Part shown: positions 42,804 through 53,348 of the stretch, one piece after another
How positions within the stretch are numbered: the stretch's first letter is position 1
Layout: every line of letters starts with the position of its first letter
Assembly: GCF_040783975.1 (NCBI RefSeq)
Contig: NZ_CP160631.1
Span: 1,302,001 to 1,366,000 of the forward strand
Reading direction: 5' to 3'
From: Pantoea sp. Ep11b
Lineage (GTDB): Bacteria > Pseudomonadota > Gammaproteobacteria > Enterobacterales > Enterobacteriaceae
DNA length: 64,000 nucleotides
Position numbers and translations under genes: made by a program
The notes under the pieces: model-generated
Seen by the model: only the letters and a program-made list of their open reading frames with translations
Databases searched by the model: none
Told to the model about the DNA's origin: nothing

Positions 42804-43499
42804 TCAGTTCAGGCCGCTTTTCGCTTTCATAGCCGCCATCACGCCCGGCCGATCGTCCAGATAGGCCTGTAAACCCCTGGCCCGCAAATGACAGGCCGCG
42901 CACTCACCACAGCCGTCGCCTTTTACGCCGTTGTAGCAGGTCAGCGTCTGCTCGCGTACCAGGGAGAGCTGTTGCCAGTAGTCCGCCAGCGCCCAGGTTT
43001 CCGCTTTGTTGAGCCACATCAGCGGCGTTTCGAAACGGATCGTGCGCGCCATACCCAGCGTAACCGCCTGGTTCAGGGCTTTGACAAACTCATCGCGGCA
43101 GTCGGGATAGCCGGAAAAATCGGTCTCACAGACGCCGGTGATCACCGCTTCCGCCTCGACCTGATAGGCGTAAACCGAGGCCAGCGTCAGGAAGAGAATA
43201 TTGCGTCCGGGAACGAACGTACTGGGCAAACCGCTGGCCGCAGGATCGTAAGCCGGTACCGGAATGTTATCCCGGGTCAGGCTGCTGACGGCAAGTTCGT
43301 TCAGCATGGTGACATCCAGCACTTTATGCGCGCGCGCACCCAGCTTCAACGCCAGATCCTGGGCCACCTCGATCTCTTCCCGGTGGCGCTGTCCATAATC
43401 GAAGGTGACACAGTGGACTTCATCATAAAGCTGCAGAGCCTGGATCAGGCAGGTGGTGGAATCCTGTCCACCGCTGAAAACAACAACCGCGCGTTTCAT
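42804..43499 (-). CDS. queC: 7-cyano-7-deazaguanine synthase QueC
   Basis: 231 residues, the E. coli length. ATP-dependent conversion of 7-carboxy-7-deazaguanine to preQ0, the precursor used by QueF, Tgt and QueA. PP-loop SGGQDSTT at about 9-16 and the zinc site of four cysteines in [18 protein letters not shown]. Start at 43499 ([11 protein letters not shown]) with CAGGAAAATGCC upstream; the frame is open 15 codons further. It follows the SgrR-like gene by 44 bases on the same strand. Confidence 0.97.
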   Translation of the reverse strand: MKRAVVVFSGGQDSTTCLIQALQLYDEVHCVTFDYGQRHREEIEVAQDLALKLGARAHKVLDVTMLNELAVSSLTRDNIPVPAYDPAASGLPSTFVPGRNILFLTLASVYAYQVEAEAVITGVCETDFSGYPDCRDEFVKALNQAVTLGMARTIRFETPLMWLNKAETWALADYWQQLSLVREQTLTCYNGVKGDGCGECAACHLRARGLQAYLDDRPGVMAAMKAKSGLN

Positions 43500-43543
43500 G
43501 GCATTTTCCTGGTAATGAATTTTGCGCCTATGGTAATTCCTCA

Positions 43544-45259
43544 TTACGTTGCTGAACAGCGGCAGGATGGATCGATGGGGGGCGGGATCCAGGCGCGGCT
43601 GAAATCGAACCAGCCCAGCGTGTTCAGCTCAATGCCCTCTACGCCGGGCGGCGCATGGATCTGATAGCGATAATTAAACAGGGGCAGCAGGATACCGTCG
43701 CGCATCAGCCGATCGTAAAGCTGGTGCAGCGCGTGGCTACGGGCTTCACCATCCACGATCTGCCGGATAGTCTGCAGCTGCGCCGCCACCTGTTTGCCCT
43801 GCGCGCCAGACCACAGCGGTCGCCAGAGCGGATCAATCTGCAACCAGCTGGCCAGGGTAAAGATCGGCGCATCGCCAATCAGCCGATCGCCCATTACGAT
43901 ATCCGCCTCATCAGGCGGGGCGAGGGTGTGCCAGTTTTTTACCGAATGAAACACCACCTTCAGGATGCAGCCGTGCGCTTCCAGCAGCGCCACCAGCGCC
44001 TGCGACATCTCATGCAGCTCCACCGGTAACTGATAATGCAGCGTCAGGGATGCCGGTAAAGGAACCGGGTCGTCATCAAATAGCGGTACGCCCCAGCCGG
44101 GTAGCAGCTCCCGGCTGGGAGTGATCAATCCCTCATCCAGTGGTAACCGGCTGACGATGCCGCTCTGCTGGATCAGCTGAAAAAGTCTGCGCGCCTGGCT
44201 GGCGGAAAAACCGGCCCGCGGGCGGCAGACCAGGTAGCAGAAGCCGAGACTGATGCTGCTGCTGACCGGCTGCAGCGTCCTGAGTGCGGCGGGTTCGCCT
44301 ATCGCAATCTGCACCGGATGACGACAGCTGCTGCCCAGGCTGGGATCAAACAGCTGCGGCGTAATCCAGTACTCCACCGCCTGCAGCAGCGGCTGCTGCA
44401 GATGCCAGCGCGCATGGCTTTCGATCCTGACCAGCTCGGGGCTGAAGTGTCGCAGTTTCCAGGGGCCGCTGCCGATGGCGGGTTCTGTGGGGTGGGGCAG
44501 CAGGCACAGCAGGTGGGCGAGGCGATGGGGCAGCCAGAAATCTGGCTGGCGCAGGGTAAACCGCACAGCCAGCGGATGGGGCGCATCAATGCCGGTCACC
44601 TCCGCCAGCAGCAGGCTGACGCGCTTATCCTGCAGCATCTGGCGGAACTGCGTGACCAGTTGTCCGGCCCGAACGGGCTCATCGTTGTGCCACATCAGCT
44701 GTGGCCGCAGCCAGAACAGCCAGTGGCAGGCCGTTTCATCGTGCTGCCAGTGATGCGCCAGATCGCCGACCGGCTCATCCTGCTCAAAGCGGGTCAGGCC
44801 GGAATAGATCTGACGAACCAGATGCTGCTCAGCGCGACCGGCAATCTGGCGTGGATCGGTGCTTTCCATCGGTCGATAGTAGGGGATGCGCAGAACCGGC
44901 GTATCATTCTGCCACTGGCCGCCCATCAGGGGCCGCAGCATATTGATCAGCCTTTCCGGCGGCAGATCCAGCAGCTGCAGGGCCTCCGCCGCCTCGCCAG
45001 CTTCAAGCTGCCGTTGCAGGAGCTGCTGGCGTAACTGTTCCGGCGTGCGCAGAAACTGCAGCTGCCCCAGTTTGCCGCGACCGGGTTCGCCCTGCCAGCT
45101 GAGCCAGCCTGCCTGCTGCCATTGTGACAGCAGGGTACGCAGATGACGCTCGCTGCAGATGCAGTGGCGGGCCATCTCCGCTACGCAGGTCTGCTGTGGC
45201 GCGCCCTGACTTTGCTGCCACAGACGCTGAAACTGATTGAGACGGTTAAGCTGGCGCAT
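43544..45259 (-). CDS. ybaE: SgrR-like transcriptional regulator YbaE
   Basis: 571 residues: an N-terminal winged-helix domain of the SgrR_N type (about 1-115, with [24 protein letters not shown]) fused to a periplasmic-binding-protein-like domain of the SBP_bac_5 class (about 160-480). Without a signal peptide it is a cytoplasmic regulator whose binding domain should sense a small ligand. The ligand and targets of YbaE are unknown. Between cof (divergent) and queC, as in E. coli. Confidence 0.9.
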   Translation of the reverse strand: MRQLNRLNQFQRLWQQSQGAPQQTCVAEMARHCICSERHLRTLLSQWQQAGWLSWQGEPGRGKLGQLQFLRTPEQLRQQLLQRQLEAGEAAEALQLLDLPPERLINMLRPLMGGQWQNDTPVLRIPYYRPMESTDPRQIAGRAEQHLVRQIYSGLTRFEQDEPVGDLAHHWQHDETACHWLFWLRPQLMWHNDEPVRAGQLVTQFRQMLQDKRVSLLLAEVTGIDAPHPLAVRFTLRQPDFWLPHRLAHLLCLLPHPTEPAIGSGPWKLRHFSPELVRIESHARWHLQQPLLQAVEYWITPQLFDPSLGSSCRHPVQIAIGEPAALRTLQPVSSSISLGFCYLVCRPRAGFSASQARRLFQLIQQSGIVSRLPLDEGLITPSRELLPGWGVPLFDDDPVPLPASLTLHYQLPVELHEMSQALVALLEAHGCILKVVFHSVKNWHTLAPPDEADIVMGDRLIGDAPIFTLASWLQIDPLWRPLWSGAQGKQVAAQLQTIRQIVDGEARSHALHQLYDRLMRDGILLPLFNYRYQIHAPPGVEGIELNTLGWFDFSRAWIPPPIDPSCRCSAT

Positions 45260-45351
45260 CAGAAACCCGGAACAATTTTTTCAAAGTATTCACTATTAGT
45301 TCCGCAATTAACAGGCAATAGTGGACTTCCTCTTTCAGCAGGAGATCACTC

Positions 45352-46173
45352 ATGGTGCGTTTAGCGGCGTTCGATATGGATGGCACACTGTTACTGCCAA
45401 ATCATCAACCGGGAGAGCAGACGCTCGACACTCTGCAGGCGCTGCATCAGCGCGGCATTCATCTGGTGCTGGCGACGGGACGTCATCTGCTGGAGATGCA
45501 GATGTTACGTGAGAAAATGGCGCTGCCCGCGTGGCTGATCACCGGCAATGGCACCCGCGTTCATGACCCGTCCGGTCAGCTGATTGCTGCGCAGGATCTG
45601 CCCGCTGCCGTGGCAGAAACGGTGATCCACGGTCACTGGACAACCTCCGCTTCCCTGCATGTTTTCAATGATCGGGGGTGGTTTACCGACCGTGCGCGGC
45701 CTGAACTGCTCAACGCTCATCAGATGAGCGGATTCCGCTATCAGCTCTGCGATCTGAAAGCACTGCCCGCGCATCAGGTGACTAAAATCTGTTTTATTGA
45801 CGAGCACCCGCGCCTGCTGGCGCTGAAAACAGAGCTGGATGTGGCGCTGGGCGATCAGGCCGATATCTGTTTTTCCGCTGTGAATTGTCTGGAGGTGCTG
45901 CCCGCAGGCTGCAACAAAGGCAGCGCCCTGAGTCAGTTATGTGAGCATCTGTCGCTGACAATGGCGGAGTGTATGGCGTTTGGTGACGCAATGAACGATC
46001 GCGAAATGCTGGCGCAGGCCGGACAGGGCTTCATCATGGGCAATGCGATGGCGCAGCTGAAAGCCGCGCTGCCGCATCTGCCGGTAATCGGCCATTGCGA
46101 GAGACAGGCCGTGTCTCATTACTTAAATCACTGGCTGGCAACGCCCCACCTCGCGTATTCCCCCGAATGCTGA
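45352..46173 (+). CDS. cof: HMP-PP phosphatase Cof
   Basis: 273 residues, HAD superfamily with a type-IIB cap. Motif I FDMDGTL (D8 and D10 nucleophile and acid), motif II LATGR, Lys in AGCNKGSAL and motif [14 protein letters not shown]. coli Cof hydrolyses the thiamine precursor HMP-PP and, promiscuously, pyridoxal phosphate and flavin phosphates. Divergent from ybaE by 92 bases, followed by a terminator. Confidence 0.94.
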   Translation: MVRLAAFDMDGTLLLPNHQPGEQTLDTLQALHQRGIHLVLATGRHLLEMQMLREKMALPAWLITGNGTRVHDPSGQLIAAQDLPAAVAETVIHGHWTTSASLHVFNDRGWFTDRARPELLNAHQMSGFRYQLCDLKALPAHQVTKICFIDEHPRLLALKTELDVALGDQADICFSAVNCLEVLPAGCNKGSALSQLCEHLSLTMAECMAFGDAMNDREMLAQAGQGFIMGNAMAQLKAALPHLPVIGHCERQAVSHYLNHWLATPHLAYSPEC

Positions 46174-46185
46174 GGTTTGCCGTGT

Positions 46186-46209
46186 ACCGGACAGGATGTC
46201 CGGTTTTTT
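46186..46209 (+). terminator. Terminator of cof
   Basis: 8-bp stem ACCGGACA/TGTCCGGT with loop GGA and a T run that reaches the first bases behind ccdA (convergent). Confidence 0.85.
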
Positions 46210-47242
46210 ACGCCAGCTCGCGCTGCCAGGGCGTGATATCGCCGATATGTTTTGCCACCCACTCAGGCTGATAGTAGGTGTCGGGATAACGCTCGCCGCT
46301 GTCACACAGCAGGGTGACCAGCGATCCCCGCTGATTTGCGGCCCGTAAACGTTTTGCCACCTGCATCATGCCCCAGAAGTTGGTGCCGGTTGAGGCGCCA
46401 GGTTTGCGTCCCAGGATGCTCTCCAGCTTCAGCATCGCCGCCAGCGTTGCACCATCCGGCACTTTCAGCATTTCATCGATCACGTCCGGCATAAATGACG
46501 GCTCTACCCGTGGACGGCCAATCCCCTCGATCAGGCTGCCACGCGTGCTGGTCAGCGTGGCATCGCGCTGCTGCCAGTAATCGAAAAAGACCGAGTGTTG
46601 CGGATCGACTACCAGCAGTTTTGTTTCCAGTCCCTGATAGCGGATATAGCGGCCCAGCGTGGCCGAGGTGCCGCCGGTGCCCGCACTCATAATGACCGTA
46701 TGCGGAATCGGGTAGGGCTCATGCTGCATCTGACGGAAGATGCTTTCCGCAATATTGTTATTGCCGCGCCAGTCGGTGGCGCGTTCCGCATAGGTGAACT
46801 GATCCATAAAGTGGCCGTTCAGCTCGCGCGCCAGCCGTTCAGATTCTGCATAGAGCTGGCAGGGATCCTCCACAAAGTGGCACTGGCCGCCATAGAAGGT
46901 GATCTGCTCGATTTTGCGCTTCGCGGTACTGGCAGGCATCACCGCAATAAAGGGCAGCCCCAGCAGCCTTGCGAAGTACGCCTCAGAAACGGCAGTGCTG
47001 CCTGACGAGGCTTCAATAATCGGCGTATTCTGCTTAATCCAGCCGTTGGAGAGGCCGTAGAGAAACAGCGAACGAGCCAGCCGATGTTTAAGGCTGCCGC
47101 TGGGATGGGTGCTCTCATCTTTCAGGTAGAACCAGATGCCGGGAAAGTCCGCCAGATCGAAACGGATCAGATGGGTTTCCGCCGAACGTTGAAAGTCAGC
47201 GTTAATTTCGTTGATAGCGTGGCGAATCCAGCAGGTGTGCAT
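46208..47242 (-). CDS. ccdA: PLP-dependent cysteine desulfhydrase CcdA
   Basis: 344 residues of the cysteine synthase/cystathionine beta-synthase fold (type II PLP enzymes). The PLP-binding lysine is K52 in PSGSLKHRLA, the substrate loop is SSGSTAVSEA and the phosphate-binding loop is SAGTGGTSATLG. It matches the Pantoea ananatis protein described as a cysteine-inducible cysteine desulfhydrase (cysteine to pyruvate, ammonia and sulfide), which gives cysteine resistance. It is divergent from its regulator ccdR across 116 bases, the arrangement reported there. The name is from memory of that work; the fold is certain. Confidence 0.85.
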   Translation of the reverse strand: MHTCWIRHAINEINADFQRSAETHLIRFDLADFPGIWFYLKDESTHPSGSLKHRLARSLFLYGLSNGWIKQNTPIIEASSGSTAVSEAYFARLLGLPFIAVMPASTAKRKIEQITFYGGQCHFVEDPCQLYAESERLARELNGHFMDQFTYAERATDWRGNNNIAESIFRQMQHEPYPIPHTVIMSAGTGGTSATLGRYIRYQGLETKLLVVDPQHSVFFDYWQQRDATLTSTRGSLIEGIGRPRVEPSFMPDVIDEMLKVPDGATLAAMLKLESILGRKPGASTGTNFWGMMQVAKRLRAANQRGSLVTLLCDSGERYPDTYYQPEWVAKHIGDITPWQRELA

Positions 47243-47358
47243 CTCAGGTGTCCGGTAAAAAATGATGTGACTATTTTATGGCACGTGCAGGAAAAAGAGA
47301 TTGCATAATTACCGCTAAAATCGCACCAGTGGAGAAAATGATTCTCTCGGAGCCGCAA

Positions 47359-47820
47359 ATGTTAGATAAAACTGACCTTAAACTACTGGCGCTGCTGCAG
47401 CAGGACTGTACCCTGTCACTGCAATCGCTGGCGGAGGCCGTCAACCTCACCACCACCCCCTGCTGGAAGCGCCTGAAAAAGCTCGAAGATGATGGCATTA
47501 TTCGCGCACGCGTGGCGTTGCTGGACGGGGATAAAATCGGACTGTCACTGACGGCCTTTATGTTTGTGAAAACCCAGCAGCACAGCCGCGAGTGGTATCA
47601 GACTTTTGTCTCGGTGGTGAGCGGCATGCCGGAGGTGATGGCCTTTTACCGGATGGCGGGGGAGTATGACTATCTGCTGCGGATCCAGGTGGCCGATATG
47701 AAGAGCTATGATGCTTTCTACAAACGATTAGTGAATGGTGTGCCTGGCCTGATTGATGTCACCTCCAGCTTTGCCATGGAAGAGATTAAATACACCACGG
47801 CCTTACCCGTCGCCCCCTGA
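47359..47820 (+). CDS. ccdR: Lrp/AsnC-type cysteine-responsive activator CcdR (DecR, YbaO)
   Basis: 153 residues: N-terminal winged helix ([33 protein letters not shown], split over about 2-34) and a C-terminal Lrp ligand domain with [16 protein letters not shown]. Orthologue of E. coli DecR, which responds to cysteine and activates a cysteine desulfidase gene; in Pantoea the neighbouring ccdA is its reported target. Start at 47359 (MLDKTDL) by homology; 27 codons of open frame upstream are ignored. mdlA begins 24 bases after its stop. Confidence 0.92.
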   Translation: MLDKTDLKLLALLQQDCTLSLQSLAEAVNLTTTPCWKRLKKLEDDGIIRARVALLDGDKIGLSLTAFMFVKTQQHSREWYQTFVSVVSGMPEVMAFYRMAGEYDYLLRIQVADMKSYDAFYKRLVNGVPGLIDVTSSFAMEEIKYTTALPVAP

Positions 47821-47844
47821 GGGCCTGAGATTGAGAACAGCGTT

Positions 47845-49614
47845 GTGCGATTATTCAGTCAATTAAGTTGGTATTTTCTGCGGGAGTGGCGGCGCTATCT
47901 GGGCGCGGTCATCCTGCTGATCGTGATTGCGATCCTGCAGCTCCTGCCGCCACATGTGGTTGGCGTGGTGGTGGATGGCGTGACGCGCGACAACATGAGC
48001 ACCGGCCGTATCATGATGTGGATCGGGGTCATGCTGGCAACGGCGGTGGTGGTCTATCTGCTGCGTTATGTCTGGCGCGTGCTGCTGTTCGGGGCCTCCT
48101 ACCAGCTGGCGGTTGAGCTGCGCGAAGATTTCTATCGCCAGCTGAGTCGTCAGCAACCGGCCTTCTATCTGCGTCACCGCACCGGCGATCTGATCGCCCG
48201 CGCCACCAATGATGTGGATCGGGTGGTATTTGCCGCCGGAGAGGGCGTTCTGACGCTGGTCGACTCGCTGGTGATGGGCTGCGTGGTGCTGCTGGTCATG
48301 AGCACGCAGATTAGCTGGCAGCTGACGCTGCTCGCGCTGGTGCCGATGCCGATCATGGCCATCGTCATCCATCGCTACGGCAATCAGCTGCATCACCGCT
48401 TTAAGCTGGCGCAGGCCGCCTTCTCCAGCCTCAACGATCAGACGCAGGAGAGCCTGACCAGTATCCGGATGATAAAGGCCTTCGGACTTGAGCAGCATCA
48501 GTCGCAGCAGTTTGCCGATATTGCCCGCGATACCGGGGAAAAGAACCTGCGCGTGGCGCGGGTCGATGCCCGTTTTGATCCGACCATCTATATCGCAATC
48601 GGCTTCTCTAACCTGCTGGCGATTGGCGGCGGCAGCTGGCTGGTGTGGCACGATCAGATGACGCTGGGCCAGCTCACCAGCTTTGTCATGTACCTGGGCC
48701 TGATGATCTGGCCGATGCTGGCGCTGGCGTGGATGTTTAATATTGTCGAGCGCGGCAGCGCGGCCTGGAGCCGCATCGGCGCGCTGCTGGCCGAGGCACC
48801 GGCGGTGGAGGATGGCGACACCACTCTGCCAGCCGAACCTGGCACGCTGCAGGTCGCCATTCGCGCGTTCAATTACCCGGCCAGTGCCGGTCCGGTGCTG
48901 AGCGACGTCAGCTTCCAGCTGAAACCGGGCGAGATGCTGGGGCTGTGCGGCCCCACCGGCAGTGGCAAAAGCACCCTGCTGAGCCTGATTCAGCGCCACT
49001 TCGATATTCAGCAGGGCGACATCCGCTATCACCAGATCCCGCTGCCGCAGCTGCGGCTGGACAGCTGGCGGAGCCGTCTGGCGGTCGTCAGCCAGACGCC
49101 GTTCCTCTTCTCCGACAGCGTGGCAAACAATATTGCGCTGGGGAAACCGGATGCCACCCGCGAGGAGATCGAACGGGCCGCCACGCTGGCCTGCGTGCAT
49201 GATGATATCCTGCGTCTGCCGCAGGGCTATGAAACCGAGGTCGGGGAGCGCGGTGTGATGCTGTCGGGGGGGCAGAAACAGCGCCTGTCGATCGCCCGGG
49301 CGCTGCTGCTGAATGCCGAAATCCTGATTCTGGATGACGCGCTTTCGGCGGTGGATGGCCGGACCGAACACGAAATCCTGCATAACCTGCGGATCTGGGG
49401 GCAGGGGCGCACGCTGATTATCAGCGCCCATCGCCTGTCGGCCCTTACCGAAGCCAGCGAGATTCTGGTGCTGCAGCAGGGCCGCGTGGCGCTGCGGGGC
49501 GACCACGACGCGCTGACCAGCCAGGCGGGCTGGTATCGCGATATGTACCGTTACCAGCAGCTGGAAGCCGCGCTGGATGATGATGAAAACGAAAAAGGAG
49601 TGCCGCATGGCTAA
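47845..49614 (+). CDS. mdlA: ABC transporter MdlA (SmdA-like)
   Basis: 589 residues: six membrane helices (about 10-310) and a nucleotide-binding domain with Walker [10 protein letters not shown], signature MLSGGQKQR and Walker B LILDDAL. The last motif has Asp-Ala where the catalytic Glu usually lies (DDAL rather than DEAT), so this half has a degenerate ATP site, as in other heterodimeric exporters. GTG start at 47845 ([11 protein letters not shown]). Pairs with MdlB, whose gene overlaps by eight bases. A role in multidrug or lipid export is inferred from the family. Confidence 0.94.
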   Translation: MRLFSQLSWYFLREWRRYLGAVILLIVIAILQLLPPHVVGVVVDGVTRDNMSTGRIMMWIGVMLATAVVVYLLRYVWRVLLFGASYQLAVELREDFYRQLSRQQPAFYLRHRTGDLIARATNDVDRVVFAAGEGVLTLVDSLVMGCVVLLVMSTQISWQLTLLALVPMPIMAIVIHRYGNQLHHRFKLAQAAFSSLNDQTQESLTSIRMIKAFGLEQHQSQQFADIARDTGEKNLRVARVDARFDPTIYIAIGFSNLLAIGGGSWLVWHDQMTLGQLTSFVMYLGLMIWPMLALAWMFNIVERGSAAWSRIGALLAEAPAVEDGDTTLPAEPGTLQVAIRAFNYPASAGPVLSDVSFQLKPGEMLGLCGPTGSGKSTLLSLIQRHFDIQQGDIRYHQIPLPQLRLDSWRSRLAVVSQTPFLFSDSVANNIALGKPDATREEIERAATLACVHDDILRLPQGYETEVGERGVMLSGGQKQRLSIARALLLNAEILILDDALSAVDGRTEHEILHNLRIWGQGRTLIISAHRLSALTEASEILVLQQGRVALRGDHDALTSQAGWYRDMYRYQQLEAALDDDENEKGVPHG

Positions 49615-51382
49615 GTCCGGACGCGTGTGGCCGACCCTGAAACGTTTACTCAGCTACGGCAAACCCTGGCGTAAATCCCTGTCGCTGGCGGTGGGGATGC
49701 TATGGATCGCTGCCGCAGCAGAAGTGACCGGACCGGTGCTGGTCAGCTACTTTATCGATAACCTGGTGGCGAAACATCAGATGCCCTGGGGGCTGGTGGC
49801 CGGACTGGTGGCCGGTTTTATCCTGCTTCAGCTGCTGGCCGCCGCGCTGCACTACTGGCAGGCGCTGCTGTTTAACCGCGCCGCCATCGGGGTGGTACAG
49901 CGGTTACGCAGTGATGTGATGAACGCGGCGCTCTGTCAGCCGCTGAGCGCCTTTGATACCCAGCCGGTCGGGCAGATTATTTCGCGTGTCACTAACGACA
50001 CGGAAGTAATCCGCGATCTCTATGTCACCGTGGTTTCCACCGTACTGCGCAGTGCCGCGCTGGTCGGTGCCATGATGGTGGCGATGTTCACTCTTGACTG
50101 GCGCATGGCGCTGGTGGCGATGATGATCTTCCCGCTGGTACTGATGGTGATGTTTATCTATCAGCGCTACAGCACGCCGATTGCCCGCCGGGTTCGCAGC
50201 TATCTGGCTGACATCAACAACGGCTTTAACGAAGTGATCAGCGGCATGAGTGTCATCCAGCAGTTCCGCCAGCAGGCGCGGTTCGGTGAGCGGATGGGCG
50301 AAGCGAGCCGTTCCCACTATCTGGCACGCATGGAAACGCTGCGTCTTGATGGTTTTCTGCTGCGCCCGTTGCTGAGCCTGTTCTCCGCGATGGTGCTGTG
50401 CGGGCTGCTGATCCTGTTCAGTTTCTCCGTGCCTGGCGTGTTTGAGGTCGGGGTGCTCTACGCTTTTATTACCTATCTGGGCCGGCTGAATGAGCCGCTG
50501 ATTGAGCTGACCACCCAGCAGTCGATGCTGCAGCAGGCGGTCGTCTCCGGTGAGCGCATTTTTGAACTGATGGATGCAGCACAGCAGCAGTATGGTGTCG
50601 ATCAGCAACCTCTGGCGTCCGGTCGTATTACGCTGAACCAGCTGAGCTTTGCCTACCGCGAAAACCGCAACGTGCTGAGCGACATCAATCTGGAAGTCGC
50701 GCCGCGCGAATTTGTGGCGCTGGTGGGGCATACCGGCAGCGGAAAAAGCACCCTGGCGAATCTGCTGATGGGCTATTACCCGGTGACGCCTGGCGCAATC
50801 CGGATTGACGGTCGCCCCATCGGCGACCTCAGCCACGCCGTGCTGCGTCACGGTATCGCGATGGTGCAGCAGGATCCGGTGGTGCTCGCCGATACACTTC
50901 TGGCAAACGTGCGGCTGGGACGTGACATCAGCGAAGAGGCCGTCTGGCGGGTGCTGGAGCAGGTGCAGTTGGCTCCGCTGGCGCGTGCGCTGCCAGAGGG
51001 GATTCATACCCGTCTCGGCGAGCAGGGCAACAACCTGTCGGTGGGGCAGAAGCAGCTACTGGCACTGGCGCGGGTGCTGGTTGACCTGCCGCAGATCCTG
51101 ATCCTGGATGAGGCGACGGCCAATATCGACTCCGGTACGGAGCAGGCTATTCAGCAGACCCTGACGACGCTGCGCCAGCACAGTACGCTGGTAGTGATTG
51201 CGCACCGGCTCTCGACGATTATCGAGGCAGACAAGATTCTGGTGCTGCATCGTGGTCACGTCGTGGAACAAGGCACCCATCAGCAACTGCTGGCGATGCA
51301 GGGCCGTTACTGGCAGATGTACCAGCTTCAGCAGGCGGGAGATGAACTGGCGTCGGGCGCGGCGGCGACCGCTGAAAGCTGA
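49607..51382 (+). CDS. mdlB: ABC transporter MdlB (SmdB-like)
   Basis: 591 residues, same architecture as MdlA. Walker [10 protein letters not shown], signature NLSVGQKQL and Walker B LILDEAT with the catalytic glutamate, so this half should carry the active site completed by MdlA. Start at 49607 ([11 protein letters not shown]) with AAAAGGAG seven bases upstream; the frame is open ten codons earlier inside mdlA. Confidence 0.94.
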   Translation: MAKSGRVWPTLKRLLSYGKPWRKSLSLAVGMLWIAAAAEVTGPVLVSYFIDNLVAKHQMPWGLVAGLVAGFILLQLLAAALHYWQALLFNRAAIGVVQRLRSDVMNAALCQPLSAFDTQPVGQIISRVTNDTEVIRDLYVTVVSTVLRSAALVGAMMVAMFTLDWRMALVAMMIFPLVLMVMFIYQRYSTPIARRVRSYLADINNGFNEVISGMSVIQQFRQQARFGERMGEASRSHYLARMETLRLDGFLLRPLLSLFSAMVLCGLLILFSFSVPGVFEVGVLYAFITYLGRLNEPLIELTTQQSMLQQAVVSGERIFELMDAAQQQYGVDQQPLASGRITLNQLSFAYRENRNVLSDINLEVAPREFVALVGHTGSGKSTLANLLMGYYPVTPGAIRIDGRPIGDLSHAVLRHGIAMVQQDPVVLADTLLANVRLGRDISEEAVWRVLEQVQLAPLARALPEGIHTRLGEQGNNLSVGQKQLLALARVLVDLPQILILDEATANIDSGTEQAIQQTLTTLRQHSTLVVIAHRLSTIIEADKILVLHRGHVVEQGTHQQLLAMQGRYWQMYQLQQAGDELASGAAATAES

Positions 51383-51426
51383 GTTGCACCTTTTTTGCGC
51401 ACCTTTATCAGACTAATCTGTATAAA

Positions 51427-51463
51427 TGCACTCCTTTGACGCCTGAAGCACCAAAGGAGTGCA
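51427..51463 (+). promoter_or_regulatory. Inverted repeat containing an NtrC-like site before glnK
   Basis: Perfect 12-bp inverted repeat TGCACTCCTTTG (51427-51438) and CAAAGGAGTGCA (51452-51463), 13-base spacer. Its right half overlaps AGCACCAAAGGAGTGCA (51447-51463), which agrees with 13 of 17 positions of the NtrC consensus as I recall it. It lies about 110 bases upstream of the sigma-54 promoter, a normal enhancer distance. Confidence 0.6.
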
Positions 51464-51570
51464 CTCCGCGACTGTGATCTCTGTCATACCGCGCGCCTGC
51501 GCAGCAGGCACTCTATACCATCCCTTGCCGCGTCTCGTCTGAACCACTGATTTGTGCCGGTTTTACACTC

Positions 51571-51586
51571 TGGCACAGGCTTTGCT
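51571..51586 (+). promoter_or_regulatory. Sigma-54 promoter of glnK-amtB
   Basis: TGGCACAGGCTTTGCT: GG and GC of the -24/-12 elements are ten bases apart, and the whole agrees with the RpoN consensus. The glnK ATG is 54 bases downstream. The expected expression is under nitrogen limitation through NtrC. Confidence 0.9.
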
Positions 51587-51639
51587 TATATCCCTGCGTG
51601 TCCGTAAACGTTACTTATTTACTCGCTGGAGGGGATCCA

Positions 51640-51978
51640 ATGAAGCTGGTTACCGTCGTAATTAAGCCATTCAAGCTGGAGGATGTGCGTGAAGCTTTAT
51701 CCTCTATCGGCATTCAGGGGCTCACCGTCTCCGAAGTGAAAGGATTTGGTCGTCAGAAGGGCCATGCAGAGCTTTATCGCGGGGCTGAGTACAGCGTGAA
51801 CTTTCTGCCCAAGGTCAAGATTGATATCGCGATTGCCGACGATCAGTTAGACGAAGTGGTGGATGTCATCAGCAAAGCAGCTTACACCGGCAAAATTGGC
51901 GACGGTAAAATTTTCGTGGCTGAACTGCAGCGCGTTATCCGTATTCGTACCGGCGAAACCGACGAAGCCGCTCTGTAA
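51640..51978 (+). CDS. glnK: Nitrogen regulatory protein P-II 2, GlnK
   Basis: 112 residues, trimeric P-II signal protein. The T-loop is intact with the uridylylated Tyr51 (ELYRGAEYSVNF). It binds AmtB and blocks ammonium entry when nitrogen is plentiful. Start at 51640 (MKLVTVVIKPFKLED) after CTGGAGGGGAT; amtB follows after 34 bases. Confidence 0.98.
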   Translation: MKLVTVVIKPFKLEDVREALSSIGIQGLTVSEVKGFGRQKGHAELYRGAEYSVNFLPKVKIDIAIADDQLDEVVDVISKAAYTGKIGDGKIFVAELQRVIRIRTGETDEAAL

Positions 51979-52012
51979 TTACGACTCAGTACTGTGATGG
52001 GATGGGATAAAA

Positions 52013-53299
52013 ATGAATAAAATGTTAGCGAAGTTGGGCCTCACCAGCCTGGCACTGTTACCCTCACTCGCGATGGCCGCGCCTGCCGTTGCGGACAAGG
52101 CTGATAACGCATTTATGATGATTTGCACCGCGCTGGTGCTGTTTATGTCAATTCCAGGTATTGCACTCTTTTACGGCGGCCTGATCCGCGGCAAAAACGT
52201 ACTGTCGATGCTGACTCAGGTTGCGGTCACCTTCTCACTGGTCTGCGTGCTGTGGGTAGTCTACGGCTACTCGCTGGCCTTCAGCGAAGGCAACGCCTTT
52301 TTCGGCGGCTTCGGCTGGGCGATGCTGAAAAACATTCAGCTCACCGCCGTAATGGGCAGTTTCTATCAGTATATCCACGTAGCGTTCCAGGCCTCCTTTG
52401 CCTGCATCACCGTGGGGCTGATTGTGGGTGCCATTGCCGAACGTATCCGCTTCTCTGCCGTGCTGATCTTTGTCGGCGTCTGGCTGACGCTCTCTTACCT
52501 GCCTATCGCACACATGGTCTGGGCGGGCGGTTTCCTGGCCCAGGATGGCGCGCTGGACTTCGCTGGCGGTACGGTCGTACACATTAACGCCGCAGTCGCG
52601 GGCCTGGTGGGCGCTTACCTGGTGGGCAAACGTGCCGGTTTTGGCAAAGAAGCCTTTAAACCGCACAACCTGCCTATGGTCTTTACCGGAACGGCCATTC
52701 TTTATGTCGGCTGGTTCGGTTTCAACGCCGGTTCCGCGTCTGCGGCAAATGAAATTGCGGCGCTGGCCTTCCTGAACACCGTTGTTGCAACCGCGGGTGC
52801 CGTGCTGTCATGGACCTTCGGCGAGTGGGCGGTGCGTGGTAAACCTTCTCTGCTGGGTGCCTGTTCAGGCTTTATTGCCGGACTGGTTGCGATTACCCCA
52901 GCCTGTGGTTACGTCGGCGTGGGTGGCGCGTTAATTATCGGTCTGGTGGGTGGTCTGGCGGGCCTGTGGGGTGTGACCACCCTGAAAAAATGGCTGCGCG
53001 TGGACGATCCCTGCGATGTGTTCGGCGTGCATGGCGTGTGCGGCATCGTGGGCTGTATCCTGACGGGCGTGTTCGCGTCCTCTTCACTGGGCGGCGTAGG
53101 CTATGCACAAGGCGTAACCATGGGCCATCAGGTGTGGGTGCAGATCTTCAGCGTGGGCGTAACCGTTGTCTGGTCAGGTGTCGTCGCCTTCGTCGGCTTT
53201 AAGCTGGCCGATCTGATTGTTGGCCTGCGCGTGCCGGAAGAGCATGAGCGTGAAGGTCTGGATGTGAACAGCCACGGCGAGAACGCTTACAACCAGTAA
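52013..53299 (+). CDS. amtB: Ammonium channel AmtB
   Basis: 428 residues: a cleaved signal peptide (about 1-22, ending AMA), eleven transmembrane helices, and a C-terminal tail with VPEEHEREGLD that contacts GlnK. The pore twin histidines are in GGTVVHINA and DVFGVHGVCGI. It conducts ammonium across the inner membrane when nitrogen is scarce, transcribed with glnK. Confidence 0.98.
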   Translation: MNKMLAKLGLTSLALLPSLAMAAPAVADKADNAFMMICTALVLFMSIPGIALFYGGLIRGKNVLSMLTQVAVTFSLVCVLWVVYGYSLAFSEGNAFFGGFGWAMLKNIQLTAVMGSFYQYIHVAFQASFACITVGLIVGAIAERIRFSAVLIFVGVWLTLSYLPIAHMVWAGGFLAQDGALDFAGGTVVHINAAVAGLVGAYLVGKRAGFGKEAFKPHNLPMVFTGTAILYVGWFGFNAGSASAANEIAALAFLNTVVATAGAVLSWTFGEWAVRGKPSLLGACSGFIAGLVAITPACGYVGVGGALIIGLVGGLAGLWGVTTLKKWLRVDDPCDVFGVHGVCGIVGCILTGVFASSSLGGVGYAQGVTMGHQVWVQIFSVGVTVVWSGVVAFVGFKLADLIVGLRVPEEHEREGLDVNSHGENAYNQ

Positions 53300-53321
53300 T
53301 CGTCGGGCAGCAAAAGAATCG

Positions 53322-53348
53322 GGGGGCGAGCAATCGCCCCCTTTTTTT
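53322..53348 (+). terminator. Terminator of glnK-amtB
   Basis: 8-bp stem GGGGGCGA/TCGCCCCC with loop GCAA and seven T. Confidence 0.9.

Noticed and set aside
47863..49608. A 581-codon open frame on the minus strand opposite mdlA
   Set aside because: Shadow of a GC-rich gene: composition is dominated by Arg, Gln and His, no recognisable domain, no ribosome-binding site, and mdlA on the other strand is a complete, well-conserved ABC exporter.
49904..51007. A 367-codon minus-strand frame opposite mdlB
   Set aside because: Same shadow pattern (His, Gln and Arg rich) over a conserved transporter gene.
47845..51382. Degenerate Walker B of MdlA considered as gene decay
   Set aside because: Loss of the catalytic Glu in one half is normal in heterodimeric ABC exporters, and MdlB keeps the intact site; both frames are complete.
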